A model generated the notes under the pieces. That model made no database searches. It saw only the letters and a list, made by a program, of their open reading frames with translations, and was not told the DNA's origin. Both the position numbers and the translations under genes were made by a program. A stretch of 64,000 bases of DNA, from assembly GCA_032718475.1 (NCBI GenBank), contig JAUCBJ010007105.1, forward strand, positions 1-64,000, given 5' to 3'. Positions 54,720 through 64,000 of this stretch are shown one piece after another; positions within the stretch are counted from its first letter, which is position 1; each line of letters opens with the position of its first letter. Source of the DNA: Nemertoderma westbladi. Lineage: Eukaryota > Xenacoelomorpha > Nemertodermatida > Nemertodermatidae.

Positions 54720-55130
54720 ACACACAAGGATTTTTACACATACACATGTGGTATAGTAAGTTACACACAAGATTGAGTATGTTACACACATAGTACAGTA
54801 AATTACGTAAATGGTACAGTTAGTTACAAATATGATTGAATAAGTTACACATGTGGTACAATAAGTTACACATGATTGAGAACGTCACACATGTGGTACA
54901 ATAAGTTATGCATGCACATGGTTAAGTAAGTTATACATGTGGTTCAGTAAGTTACATACTGTATTTGGTATGGTACATTAAGTTACACAAATGGTAAAGA
55001 AAGTTACACACACGGTTCAGTAAGTTACAAACATGATTGAGTAAGTCACTCACGTGGTACAGTAAGTTACATATGTGGTCCATTAAGCTACACATGATTG
55101 AGTACGTTACACACACACGTGGTTCAGTGC
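54720..55130. repeat. Degenerate minisatellite flanking the BEL element
   Basis: Repeats of agttacacatgtggtaca and taagttacacatgattgag with drift. From 55131 to 55478 nothing coding is seen. Confidence 0.8.
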
Positions 55131-55478
55131 TCGCGTATATGGTGTAAACCGAGGACTTTCGCGTAGTACATTACCCGCGAACTGAGGACTTGTAACGAAC
55201 CCAGGACGTCCTCGGTTCGCAGTGACGGCAGAAATAGTGGCTGAGTGGTAGTGTAGTGCAGTAGTTTGTGATTGTGATGATATACGGTACTGTCAGGGTC
55301 AGCTATAGGCCTATACAACAGATATATCAGTAGGCTTATTATGACTGTATGATATTGCTGTGGCAGCTGGTACTCCAAGATATATCATAGGGCAGTAGGG
55401 CCTACATTACTGTATTATTGTATATTACACATCAGAATTACTCCGATATTCCGAATTCTGATACGGGCCTAATAAATA

Positions 55479-56880
55479 ATGGCGTCCACTCATTGCACTC
55501 CTAATCGTAAATCACCGATTTGGGATTACTTTCAAATCGATTCTGTTGACAATTCGACAGCAGTTTGCATAGTTGGTGGAGATTGCAACACGCGTATTTC
55601 GAGGGGAACCAAAAATAAACCACATACTTTCGGCACAGGGAATTTATTCGGCCATCTGAAAGCAAAACACAAAACTCAATTCCACCAAGCAAAACGAGAC
55701 CAAGATGAAACGAAGAAAGCGAAGGAAATTTACAAAAATAAGAAAAGTTCTATCTATATCATTGATAAAGATAACGGGAGTAGGTCTACCGGTCATGGTC
55801 TCTCTCTCTCCAGTTCCAGTACGAGTTCTATTAGTACCTGTACTGGTAGTACCGTTAATATCTGTACTACAACTCCATCCACTCAAGTGGTTGATTTGAC
55901 AGATGCCCCTAAATATCCTGTAGATACCCTGTAGCGCCAGCTGTAGCGACCCCTGCCGTTCATACTAGGTCTATGCCTTTAAGACAGACGAGTCTCGCGG
56001 AGCTGATGTTACGAAAGGAACCCTATTCAAAAGGTAACGAACATCAGATAGATCTTAACTATTTACTAACGGAAATGTTGGTGGATGAAATGTTGCCGTA
56101 CAACCTAGTTAATAAACGATCCTTCCAAGTTTTCATTAATGCACTTAATCCACGTTTTGTGATTCCAAGCGATTTTCTAATTCGCACGGTAATAATGCCG
56201 GATATTTACACTAGAGTGCGGGGAAAGGTCATGGAAGTGATGAAGAACATTACTTGGTTTGCTGGTACGACAGATATATAGAGTTCAGAACGTAAGGACT
56301 CGTATATCAGCTTTACATGTCACTATATCGACGAGTCCTGGGAAAGAAAATGTGCAGTTCTCGAATGTCTTCCCTTCCCCGGTTATCATTCTGGCGATCG
56401 TATTGCGGCGGCCTTAAAAGAAGCAGTTGACGACTGGGGACTAGGTTCTAAACTCCACTTAATTTTGCGTGATAATGCGTTGAATATGGTTAATGGGATG
56501 GGGTTAAACGGATGGAGAAATTGTGGATGCTTTCCCCATGGCCTACATCTAGTAGTGGTGACCAACGCAATTGATTCACAACCTTCACTTAAGTTAACAA
56601 TTTCTAAGATACGGAAAACCGTAGCTTTCTTCCGCAGAAGCAATTTAGCCATGAATGAGTTGCGTAAAGCACAGCAAATCGAACGCCAACCGCAAAGAAC
56701 CTTTCTCATTGATTCTGCCACTCGGTGGTCAAGTTTATACCATATGATAACTCGTTTCGTTGAACAAAAACACGATATCTTAAGGGCCCTTGCAGAGCTG
56801 GGGAAGACCGTGAGGTTAAATACTTTAGACTGGGAGATTGTACAGAAGGTAAGATTTTCTTTACATTGCATGTTATTCAA
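55479..56880 (+). pseudogene. ZBED-type hAT transposase
   Basis: hAT transposases cut and paste DNA with a DDE catalytic fold. The ATG at 55479 opens a BED zinc finger: SPIWDYF, CIVGGDCNTRISRG, then FGTGNLFGHLKAKH. A Ser/Thr-rich linker ends at a stop (55932), and the sense continues in another frame from about 55931 through RQTSLAELM. A tag at 56279 stands where TTDIWSS would need tryptophan. The frame then runs on through SYISFTCHYI and RDNALNMVNGM to HGLHLVVVTN and DSATRWSSLYHMI. The C-terminal dimerisation domain is missing; a donor-like aaggtaaga at 56846 and ttcttactag near 57041 hint at an intron. One frame change and one stop make it inactive. Confidence 0.85.
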
Positions 56881-56889
56881 TCGATTTTA

Positions 56890-57861
56890 TAAAATTTTCG
56901 ATCGATTATCAATGATTTTCGATTAAATTACCAATGTAAAATATAAAAAGATTTCAATAATTTATTGGTTACTAATAGAAAAATTTTCTTTGTAAAAAGA
57001 AGATAATGTTTAATATTTCTTAATAGTTCTATTCTTACTAGGTGGCGGATGGAGAACCGATTGTCTGATGGTGGCAAGAAACCACCTATAGCATTACTTT
57101 GGCACTCATAATTACGCATACGCATAATTCGTATATATACGATAAAGAAAATAACTGTGCTATAGGGTCATCGAAAAAGACCTTTGTGAAAGCTCTGGTG
57201 GAACTGGAGCAACAGGAGGATTAATAGGACATATATATTACATATATACTGGAACATGATGATTGATGAGTATATATATATTGAGATTATAGATTGAGAT
57301 ATATTGAGACTGAACCTTATAGATTAGTTTGTTTTTTTATATTAATTTCTAGGGGTTAACAGTAAACTTTATTTATTTTATTTGTATTTGTAAAATTTTG
57401 TATTTGTATAAATTGTTTAACACGATCACAATCATGATAAAGCAAAATACCATATCTTGAAAATTGTCATTTGAAAATCAAGATTACATATCTCCTCTTC
57501 CTCAACTCTCGTTCTGGAACTAGTCAATGAACAAACCTTTATGTATCACATTCTATTTAAATTCCCGGGAATATATACATATTATTATTAACAACATATA
57601 TATTGTCAAACTGGTCGGCTACAATAACTCTTCAAAATTGCTAAATAACATTGTCTATTTAACCAAACTGAAAACTGCAGGATATTTATATAATTAATTT
57701 CACAAAACTCAAAAAATTATATTCTGAAATTAACAAGATATAAATTGTCAAATTGTTTAGCTACAAAAATAATGAAATTTGTTTGACCGGTGTTATCCAT
57801 AGAATCAGAGGGCGGTTGTTCCGTTTCGGGTCAGTGTGAACTGAGTTCTTCTACCATCAAC
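56890..57861. other. AT-rich DNA, no gene seen
   Basis: Apart from a possible lost hAT exon after 57041, only short frames and ta-rich words occur. Confidence 0.5.
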
Positions 57862-58056
57862 TCATATTTGTGCATCAATTAACCCATTAAGCTGGTTCTT
57901 ATATCTTTGTGTTTTTCTAATGCCCTTCACACCATCAATAATCCTTCCAAGTTCAAACAGTCTAATAGTAACCCGTGGCTGCCTCTGAAAAACAGGCAAT
58001 TGCACCTCAGCATTAGCCAGGTGCCAGATATCCTCATCACCCCATATGGTATGGCC
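57862..58056 (-). pseudogene. Unrecognised 60-codon coding fragment without ATG
   Basis: Minus-strand reading gives WGDEDIWHLANAEVQLPVFQ, then RQPRVTIRLFELGRIIDGVK, then GIRKTQRYKNQLNGL and a tga stop. It reads like a folded protein, with alternating hydrophobic and charged residues and no low complexity, and lacks a start. It is probably the last exon or end of a transposon gene. I do not recognise the family. From 58060 to 59264 only AT-rich DNA and taccggtacc words are seen. Confidence 0.45.
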
Positions 58057-58509
58057 TTTGGTTGGTTTTGGTTACAAAAAATATAATAATAGCAATAGGC
58101 AGATAGCAGATAGGTACCATAATAATTCACAAAAAATAATAACAAACAGCTTACAGCTTATAGAGAAATTAACAACAGCGAACATACTATACTATACAGC
58201 AAACTTTGTTCCGATTTTAGTGAATTTTGTTCCAATGAAAATTAATAATTCTGCCTCCTCACTCGCAAATCGATGGCGAATTTTGTTCCTAAGAAGGCGA
58301 ATGTATTCTGCATTAAGTATATATATATAAAAAAATATATAAATATATAAAAATATAAATATCTTTTAAATATATATATCTTATTAATAAATACTCCAAA
58401 TACATAAAATGAAAGTAATTTTCAGAATTGGATCAAAGTTCGCAATGATAGAAACAAAGTTCGCACTACTAATTGGAACATAATTAATCTATACCTATAA
58501 AAATCAAAT

Positions 58510-58532
58510 TCTCTCTCTCTCTCTCTCTCTCT
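58510..58532. repeat. (CT)n microsatellite
   Basis: Eleven CT units in a row. Confidence 0.95.
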
Positions 58533-59264
58533 GTGTTCGAACTCCTCCAAAACGGGCAAAGGGATTGCGCTGGAACTTGGCATGTGTGTATAACTTTAAC
58601 CAGCGGTCGTTATAGGCCACTTTTCGAAAAGTTTAATTCACGTTCAGTACCGGTACTAGGTACCGGTACGTCAGTAGGCCTATACCGGTACCAGTACGCC
58701 AGTAGGCCTATGCCGGTAGTGGGAAATACCGGGTAACATGCCTCGGGTATTGCCTGCTAGTTATATATAAGATAAAAGAATCAGTCGAAACTTCTGGATT
58801 TTGATACTAGAAAATATAATATAAGGTTATTACGTAAAGCAATTATAGGCCTAGAATAATAGTGTAAATTATTCTTAAGGGCAATGAGTTAACCCTATTC
58901 AACTAATAGATCAACTAATTGTAAATTATTATTTCTATACAGTAGGGCGGTATTTAATATGCTATTTACTTAATTACTATTTAGATTAATTACGATATTC
59001 CTGACATGACATCACTTTACTAACAATAACATCATTAAAACACTCAATCATGTGCTTTAATTATTTAAAGTTAATTATTTACTTATATATTACTTATATA
59101 TAACGCATGATTATATCTATCAACATGTTTAGCTGGACTATAAAATTTTGTGTTACTATGCTGTTAATAGTTACTTGGTGCTGTGACTGCCATGTTTAAT
59201 ATTTTATAGTCGATAATAATATATATATATATGGCGTCTCTCTTTGAATATTCACATCTTGAAC

Positions 59265-59534
59265 TCAATATTTATTGAGGTCTATCGAATCGACTACATC
59301 CAATTCCTCAAATCCATCAAAGCTATTATCATCACTCCAATCACTGTCACAATCAATTACAGATACTTCTGCATCTGATTCATTTTCGGGGTCAGAAATA
59401 TCCGCATCCGGAAATATAATAAGTTGTCGTTCTATACCATCACCATGTGGTCTACGGAGCTTAGATCTATACTCTATATTTGAGTCCATTGCCATAATTG
59501 ACAAAATTATTAAAACTATACGACTACCAACCAT
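59265..59534 (-). CDS. Acidic N-terminal ORF, possible transposase start
   Basis: 89 codons. After a hydrophobic start comes MDSNIEYRSKLRRPHGDGIE, then DADISDPENESDAEVS and SDWSDDNSFDGFEELD. Acidic, Ser/Asp-rich starts like this are common in piggyBac-type and related transposases, but no catalytic part follows, so the assignment is open. From 59535 to 60089 nothing coding is seen. Confidence 0.35.
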   Translation of the reverse strand: MVGSRIVLIILSIMAMDSNIEYRSKLRRPHGDGIERQLIIFPDADISDPENESDAEVSVIDCDSDWSDDNSFDGFEELDVVDSIDLNKY

Positions 59535-60089
59535 GGAGAAAGTTACTCTACTAAGTACTAGACTTTTGAACTACTGAGTACTGGGTACTGAGTATGAACT
59601 TATCTCTTATCACCAATGAAAGTCAGCAGACAAAATAATAAACGTAGAACTAAGTAACATCAATATAAGTATTGCTTGAAATTTGAAATTCCCGCCAATA
59701 GCTAAATATGTCTTGAAGCCGGGTGTTGCCATATGGATACAGTGAAACATTGCAATAATATGGGAAAAGTATGAAATTAATAAAAAAAGTGAATTCATGG
59801 ATCAATTCTACACACATTTATTGTACCGAGGCTATTTTTTCAGTTGCTGAATTTAGGGGACCATGTAATAAACATTATAAATTGGACAAACTAATATGTA
59901 TGAGTCAACTATGGATATATATGGATCAACTATAGACTTTTTGCGACTATATAGTAAAGAGATAGTTGATCTCCACCCCCAAAACAACAAAAGTTAAAAT
60001 TCTTATAAACCTGCAGCATGGCGGCATTGCCAATATGTCGTTTCCATTTGGCAACAGTAGGTACAAACGGGTTAAAGATGGCAAACGCT

Positions 60090-60653
60090 TCAGTCAATGT
60101 CATTATCAAATGCCGTTTTTTGTTTTTTCAGTTTTTGACCTTCCACTATAACTGTAACCACATCAGCTTTCCCTGGCGAAATACGTGAAGTCTCATCATT
60201 CGAATAATATTCGACAATGGTGTTAATTGTATCTTGATCTATCCCACTGTTAATAGTTGTCGCTTTTCCTGGCTTTATGATAGCGATTCCCTCGGACATG
60301 GCGAGTTTCCTTATAACTTCAGACTTCTTGCGTGGACTGTTAGGCATCGACCGTTTCGCACGCTGAACGACTTTACATAGTGATTGAATCGTAGTATACC
60401 GACTTGAAGGCGACATACTTGTGGTGGCATTAGAAGTGGCAGTTTGAGAAAGTTTGACAGATTTTAGTTTCCTGAATTTTTGAACTCGTAATCTAGTCTC
60501 GACTCGAAGTTTATTCAAAGTTTCCATTGATAATTCTTGGCGTTTTTTGCTCTTCCTCTCTCTATCTAGCCGAAGAAACTCATATTTATCCAATACCTTC
60601 CGAAGTTGAATATATTCTTTCTGTCTCTCTGCATTTGATTTCGGTTTTCCCAT
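60090..60653 (-). CDS. Intact 187-codon ORF of an uncharacterised transposon-like family
   Basis: A good ATG at 60653 and no internal stop. The N-terminus (MGKPKSNAERQKEYIQLRKV) and the following 60 residues are Lys/Arg/Glu-rich and probably helical. A Ser/Thr linker follows, then SMPNSPRKKSEVIRKLA and a C-terminal TINTIVEYYSNDETSRISPG with ADVVTVIVEGQKLKKQKT. From memory, the V--FY--D--SR--PGK-D-V pattern is shared with many hypothetical proteins of aquatic invertebrates. It is likely the first coding part of a multi-exon element or a domesticated gene. No catalytic residues are assignable. From 60654 to 60866 nothing else is seen. Confidence 0.6.
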   Translation of the reverse strand: MGKPKSNAERQKEYIQLRKVLDKYEFLRLDRERKSKKRQELSMETLNKLRVETRLRVQKFRKLKSVKLSQTATSNATTSMSPSSRYTTIQSLCKVVQRAKRSMPNSPRKKSEVIRKLAMSEGIAIIKPGKATTINSGIDQDTINTIVEYYSNDETSRISPGKADVVTVIVEGQKLKKQKTAFDNDID

Positions 60654-60870
60654 GCTCTGATAGGCCTACTGTAATTAAATATAGATTAATTCCGCTATTA
60701 AATAAGGCACAGTTAAAGCAATAATTGTTGTAAAAGTAAATTTCGGCTTTTCAGTGGTACTGTACCTATCAAAAACAAATAATATAAACACGATATAGAG
60801 AGCGATTATATTAGATCAAAGTAGAGCCAAGACTCACTTAATTTTTCACTTTGTGCCAGCTTGCGGTGTA

Positions 60871-60975
60871 ACTAGAAAGTCCGTGGCCGAAGGCCGCGGA
60901 CTTCTGAGGCGGGTACCCAAATAGACTGGGGTAGAGACGAGTTTATCAAACCTGTCGCAAAGCGGACTTTCTAGT
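60871..60975. mobile_element. 105-bp MITE
   Basis: 13-bp perfect terminal inverted repeats actagaaagtccg and cggactttctagt, with tgta directly repeated on both sides (60867-60870 and 60976-60979). Internal gtggccgaaggccgcggac is also palindromic. Confidence 0.75.
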
Positions 60976-61066
60976 TGTAATAATAAATATATAAAAATAT
61001 AATATATAAAAAATATAATATGTCTGTGAATACTTATATACGAGATTGCAAGTTTCAAAGGGATTG

Positions 61067-61560
61067 CGTATTATAGGAAGCCAAGGAAGACATTCAATAT
61101 TAAGTGATGCCCAGGAATCAGATTTAGCAAACTGTATGGAAAGCATGGCTGCGATGGGCTTTGCCCTGATAAGAAAGCAAATTCACGGGATTGTTGAAAC
61201 TTACTGTATGCTTGGAATGGGATAATGTATAAGCCTGGCACCTCTACTATATGGTGTCCGGGAAGGGATTGGCTACAATTGTTCATGGCCCGGAATAAAC
61301 TAAGCAGCAAAAAAACTAAAACAATGCAAGCAGGGAGAGTCAGTGCAATAAAAAACCCTTTCATCATCAATGATTTTTACGATAAACTTGAAAATATTTT
61401 TCATACAACTGATCTGAAAGATAAACCTGCTAATAAACCTGCCCTTCGTTTAGAGATTTATATAGTATTATTATTCATACAGTCATATATACAGTATACA
61501 TATTCTGATAGCTTCGAGAACATTGCAATCTGTTGTCGGATGATAGGTTTCAGAGTTTAG
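61067..61560 (+). pseudogene. Pogo/Jerky-like transposase fragment (CENP-B-type HTH)
   Basis: The first frame reads RHSILSDAQESDL, then MAAMGFALIRKQIHGIVETY to a stop at 61223. The next frame (from 61225) reads CPGRDWLQLFMARNKLSSKK and VSAIKNPFIINDFYDKLENI. This two-part pattern is the CENP-B-like DNA-binding region of pogo-type Tc1/mariner transposases. The frame switches at about 61222 and the DDE part is absent. It sits 90 bp right of the small MITE, though their ends are not shown to match. From 61561 to 62171 nothing coding is seen. Confidence 0.7.
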
Positions 61561-62171
61561 TATACAACCCTATGTGATTACTATACTGCAGTACTGACGT
61601 GCATATTATACTGACTGGAATTATTGTCCAGTCTGCATGTCTGCCTATGTCGTGTAAACGCTAGTATTTTTTGCACCACACAGACTATATATTTTTGGTA
61701 GATATCAATGTCAATCAGTCACAGGTTCTGTCAGTCGACAATTAATAGTTAGGTTGTTTGTATTACTGTTTATATTAACCTGTGCCTGTACCGTCTGATA
61801 TAATAAAGCCCAAAGGAGTTCTTGTGCGTATGAACAAAGTACTATAGTTTTCATCACCTGCATAGGTTTACCTGGACTACCGCAAGTTGGCATACGTCAG
61901 TACGTGAATGGACGATGACACCGTGCGGTATTCACAACCGCTCACAGCCTCTAAAGGAAATTGTAAATATGACATAAATCAAATACAACTAGAAGTATAT
62001 TAAAATAATAGGCAAACAAATAATAAAATGGAACAGAATACAAAAAATCACCAATACATATATATGTCAATCACAAAAATAGTAACACACTGACATTCAT
62101 GATACTAAATCAAATTGCACTGCCATATTAGGCAGTTTTACCCATAATTTTGTATAAAATGTCAATTTTTA

Positions 62172-62195
62172 TACACTTCCTGCTGGAAGTGTATA
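62172..62195. repeat. 10-bp-stem hairpin
   Basis: atacacttcc, loop tgct, then ggaagtgtat. Located just before the coding sense of the next pseudogene. Confidence 0.75.
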
Positions 62196-62213
62196 ACCAT
62201 GTCAAAATGCTAG

Positions 62214-63278
62214 TTGAGGAACACTGTCATAGTAGAAGAGCCTGGTGGGAAGTATTTGGGACACGTTGCTCCACAATCAGGCTCTGCCATTAGCATCAAA
62301 GATGCAATGGTTGACTTCTTTGACCATGAAAACATTCTTCTTAGTTATCTTCATATAATTGGCAGTGATGGGACAAACGTCAATACTGGAAGATCAGGTG
62401 GTGTCATTCGGCTATTAGAGATGCAAATTATGCGTCCACTTCAATGGGTGATATGTTTGCTCCATGTCAATGAGCTGCCTCTCCGGCATCTCTTCATTAA
62501 ACTTGATGGTCCAACAACTGGTCCAAAGGCTTTTAAAGGCCCAATTGGGAAACAAATTAACAATAACGCTTTACCCTCGATTGCTTCATTACCAGTCATC
62601 CCTTAGTGTTCATTTGAATCACCAACTTTTATGCGTCTTGACAATAATGTTATTTGTACTCTCAGTACTGATCAGAAATATCTGTATCAGAAAACATTAG
62701 CAATTATTGATGGGAAGTGTCCCGATCATCTGGCAAAGTGTGATCCTGGAAAAATGGCACACTCTAGATGGGTTACTACAGCAAATAGAATTTGCCGCCT
62801 CTACATCAGTACACAGAAGCCAACAAATGCCCTTGAAACACTTGTAAGTTTTATTGTAACTGTTTATTCACCAATATGGTTTCAGATAAAACGTCAGTGC
62901 CGAATTCAGGATGGTTCACGTAATTTCCACTTGATGGTGGAGTCAACACGTAACTTAGGAGAACATGTTTGTAAAACTGTTTATCCTGTGTTACAGCGCA
63001 ACGCATTCTCAGCTCACCCAGAGAACTTGCTCTACTCAATGCTTCATGATGAGCAACGGTGTATTCGTGAGCTTGCAGTCCGTCGGATTTGGAAAGCCCG
63101 TGAAACAAAAAGTGTTGGAACATCACCAAGGGAATTCACAGTTCCAACTATCAACTTCGCTGCATTCAACTACTATGATCTCATCAATTGGAATGCAATT
63201 CGCATCACTTCTCCACCAATTGTTGATGATATACCATCTGACAAACTGTTTGAGAAGTTTGTTGATACTTCTCCATAA
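62214..63278 (+). pseudogene. Uncharacterised invertebrate multi-copy family, one nonsense mutation
   Basis: A single frame of about 354 codons broken only by tag at 62604-62606; the listed first codon is TTG, so the N-terminus is missing. Blocks: VEEPGGKYLGHVAPQSGSA, GSDGTNVNTGRSGGVIRLLE, RPLQWVICLLHVNELPLRHL, DGPTTGPKAFKGPIGK, LSTDQKYLY, PGKMAHSRWVTTANRICRLY, then ENLLYSMLHDEQRCIREL. From memory, the same series recurs in many copies of hypothetical proteins in crustaceans, insects and other invertebrates, which suggests a mobile origin. Function unknown. A W or Q codon may have given rise to the stop. Confidence 0.7.
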
Positions 63279-63990
63279 CCACATACCCAAATCATAGCCA
63301 AGGTGTAGAACGAATGGTGCATGCTGTCACTCAAGTTTCATCTATGCTACCGTATCGCCTACACTATCTCTTCCAGCATGGCCTATAGTATATGCAGTAA
63401 GGCCTACAGTATGTCCTGCAGTCTGCCTGTGTCCTTCCGGACAGAAGTTTAATCTTCTCGAATATTCCAAGAAGTCATCCCCGTGACTACCGTACTCTCG
63501 ATCGGCAGCTATGTTCCGTCGGGAAGTTTCTCTTCGATCCCCTCTCCTGTCCTTGTCCTCGCACCGGTACATCCTGTACCCTTCTCCCGGTGTGTGGTAT
63601 ATCTCACCGGCTTGCATCTCTCCGGGGTGACGGCAATCTCCCGGAGTTCAACCCCACCGACTCTCTAACTCCATCTCTGCTACCGACGGTTTACTGTCCG
63701 TCCTTCCTCTCCGGTTGCTCGTAGCAACCGGAGAGGAAGGTAGTTATCTTCAGTTCATCTCACTTCAGTATAGTGATCCTCCTCGTGAGATCTCGCTTCG
63801 ACCTCCCGGATAAACTCCACTGTTCTTCTTCCGTCTTCCGACTGGGCTCGACCTCTTCTCGCTTGCCCGCTCACGGCGCCAACATCTCTCTCTCTGCCCG
63901 TTTGGACGGTCCTGGGGATACTCGCAATCCCCCTACTAATCTCTGTCGCTGGGTGCCGCGGTTCACCTAACTCGCTGTGCGCATCGGCCG
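63279..63990. other. CT- and CCGG-rich DNA, no gene accepted
   Basis: Overlapping frames on both strands (91, 61 and 65 codons) have no recognisable motif. The composition is clearly more C+T-rich than the rest of the window. Confidence 0.4.
63702..63740. repeat. Perfect 18-bp-stem hairpin
   Basis: ccttcctctccggttgct, loop cgt, then the exact inverse complement. Confidence 0.95.
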
Positions 63991-64000
63991 CCGACGCTTG

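Overview
The window is eukaryotic nuclear DNA from an animal, most likely an invertebrate. It has non-LTR retrotransposons of several clades, an intact BEL/Pao LTR element, Helitron, hAT and pogo-like transposase remnants, tRNA-derived repeats, MITEs, minisatellites and long poly-C tracts. I see no bacterial-style operons and no clear single-copy host gene. The species cannot be named from sequence alone. Almost every convincing coding stretch belongs to a mobile element, and most of these are broken by stops or frameshifts.

Layout: 1-800 is a decayed L2/CR1-like reverse transcriptase. 1-9 kb is mostly repeats, including a 1.9-kb, 30-bp minisatellite at 3.3-5.2 kb. 10.8-15.4 kb holds LINE remnants, chiefly a long minus-strand RTE-like copy (13.2-15.4 kb). 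15.5-17.1 kb is a minus-strand Helitron helicase remnant with intron-like joints. 17.3-17.7 kb is a tRNA-derived inverted repeat with a 15-bp target duplication. 19.5-21.2 kb is another minus-strand LINE. 22.8-24.5 kb is an L2-like LINE with an RTE-like copy nested in it (14-bp target duplication). 28.9-31.7 kb is a decayed element with a zinc finger, a recombinase-like domain and a SET domain. 33.5-37.2 kb is a mosaic of transposon-like fragments, including a 202-bp perfect-arm MITE and a Helitron fragment.

The centrepiece is a young BEL/Pao retrotransposon at 37469-54687. It has 2.29/2.30-kb LTRs that differ by about five substitutions plus two length changes, a 5-bp target duplication (gtgta), an intact 2310-codon gag-protease-RT-RNase H frame and a separate integrase frame. 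A third small frame (ORF3) lies further downstream. Nine same-orientation copies of a 20-bp hairpin-forming repeat are scattered through gag, pol, the integrase frame, non-coding DNA and ORF3, and they are read in all three frames. One copy carries a paired change that keeps the stem. I found no copy outside the element.

54.7-64 kb holds a minisatellite, a ZBED-type hAT pseudogene, an intact 187-codon ORF with a transposon-like C-terminus, a 105-bp MITE, a pogo-like fragment and a pseudogene of an uncharacterised invertebrate family. All calls were made by eye; no database search was run.
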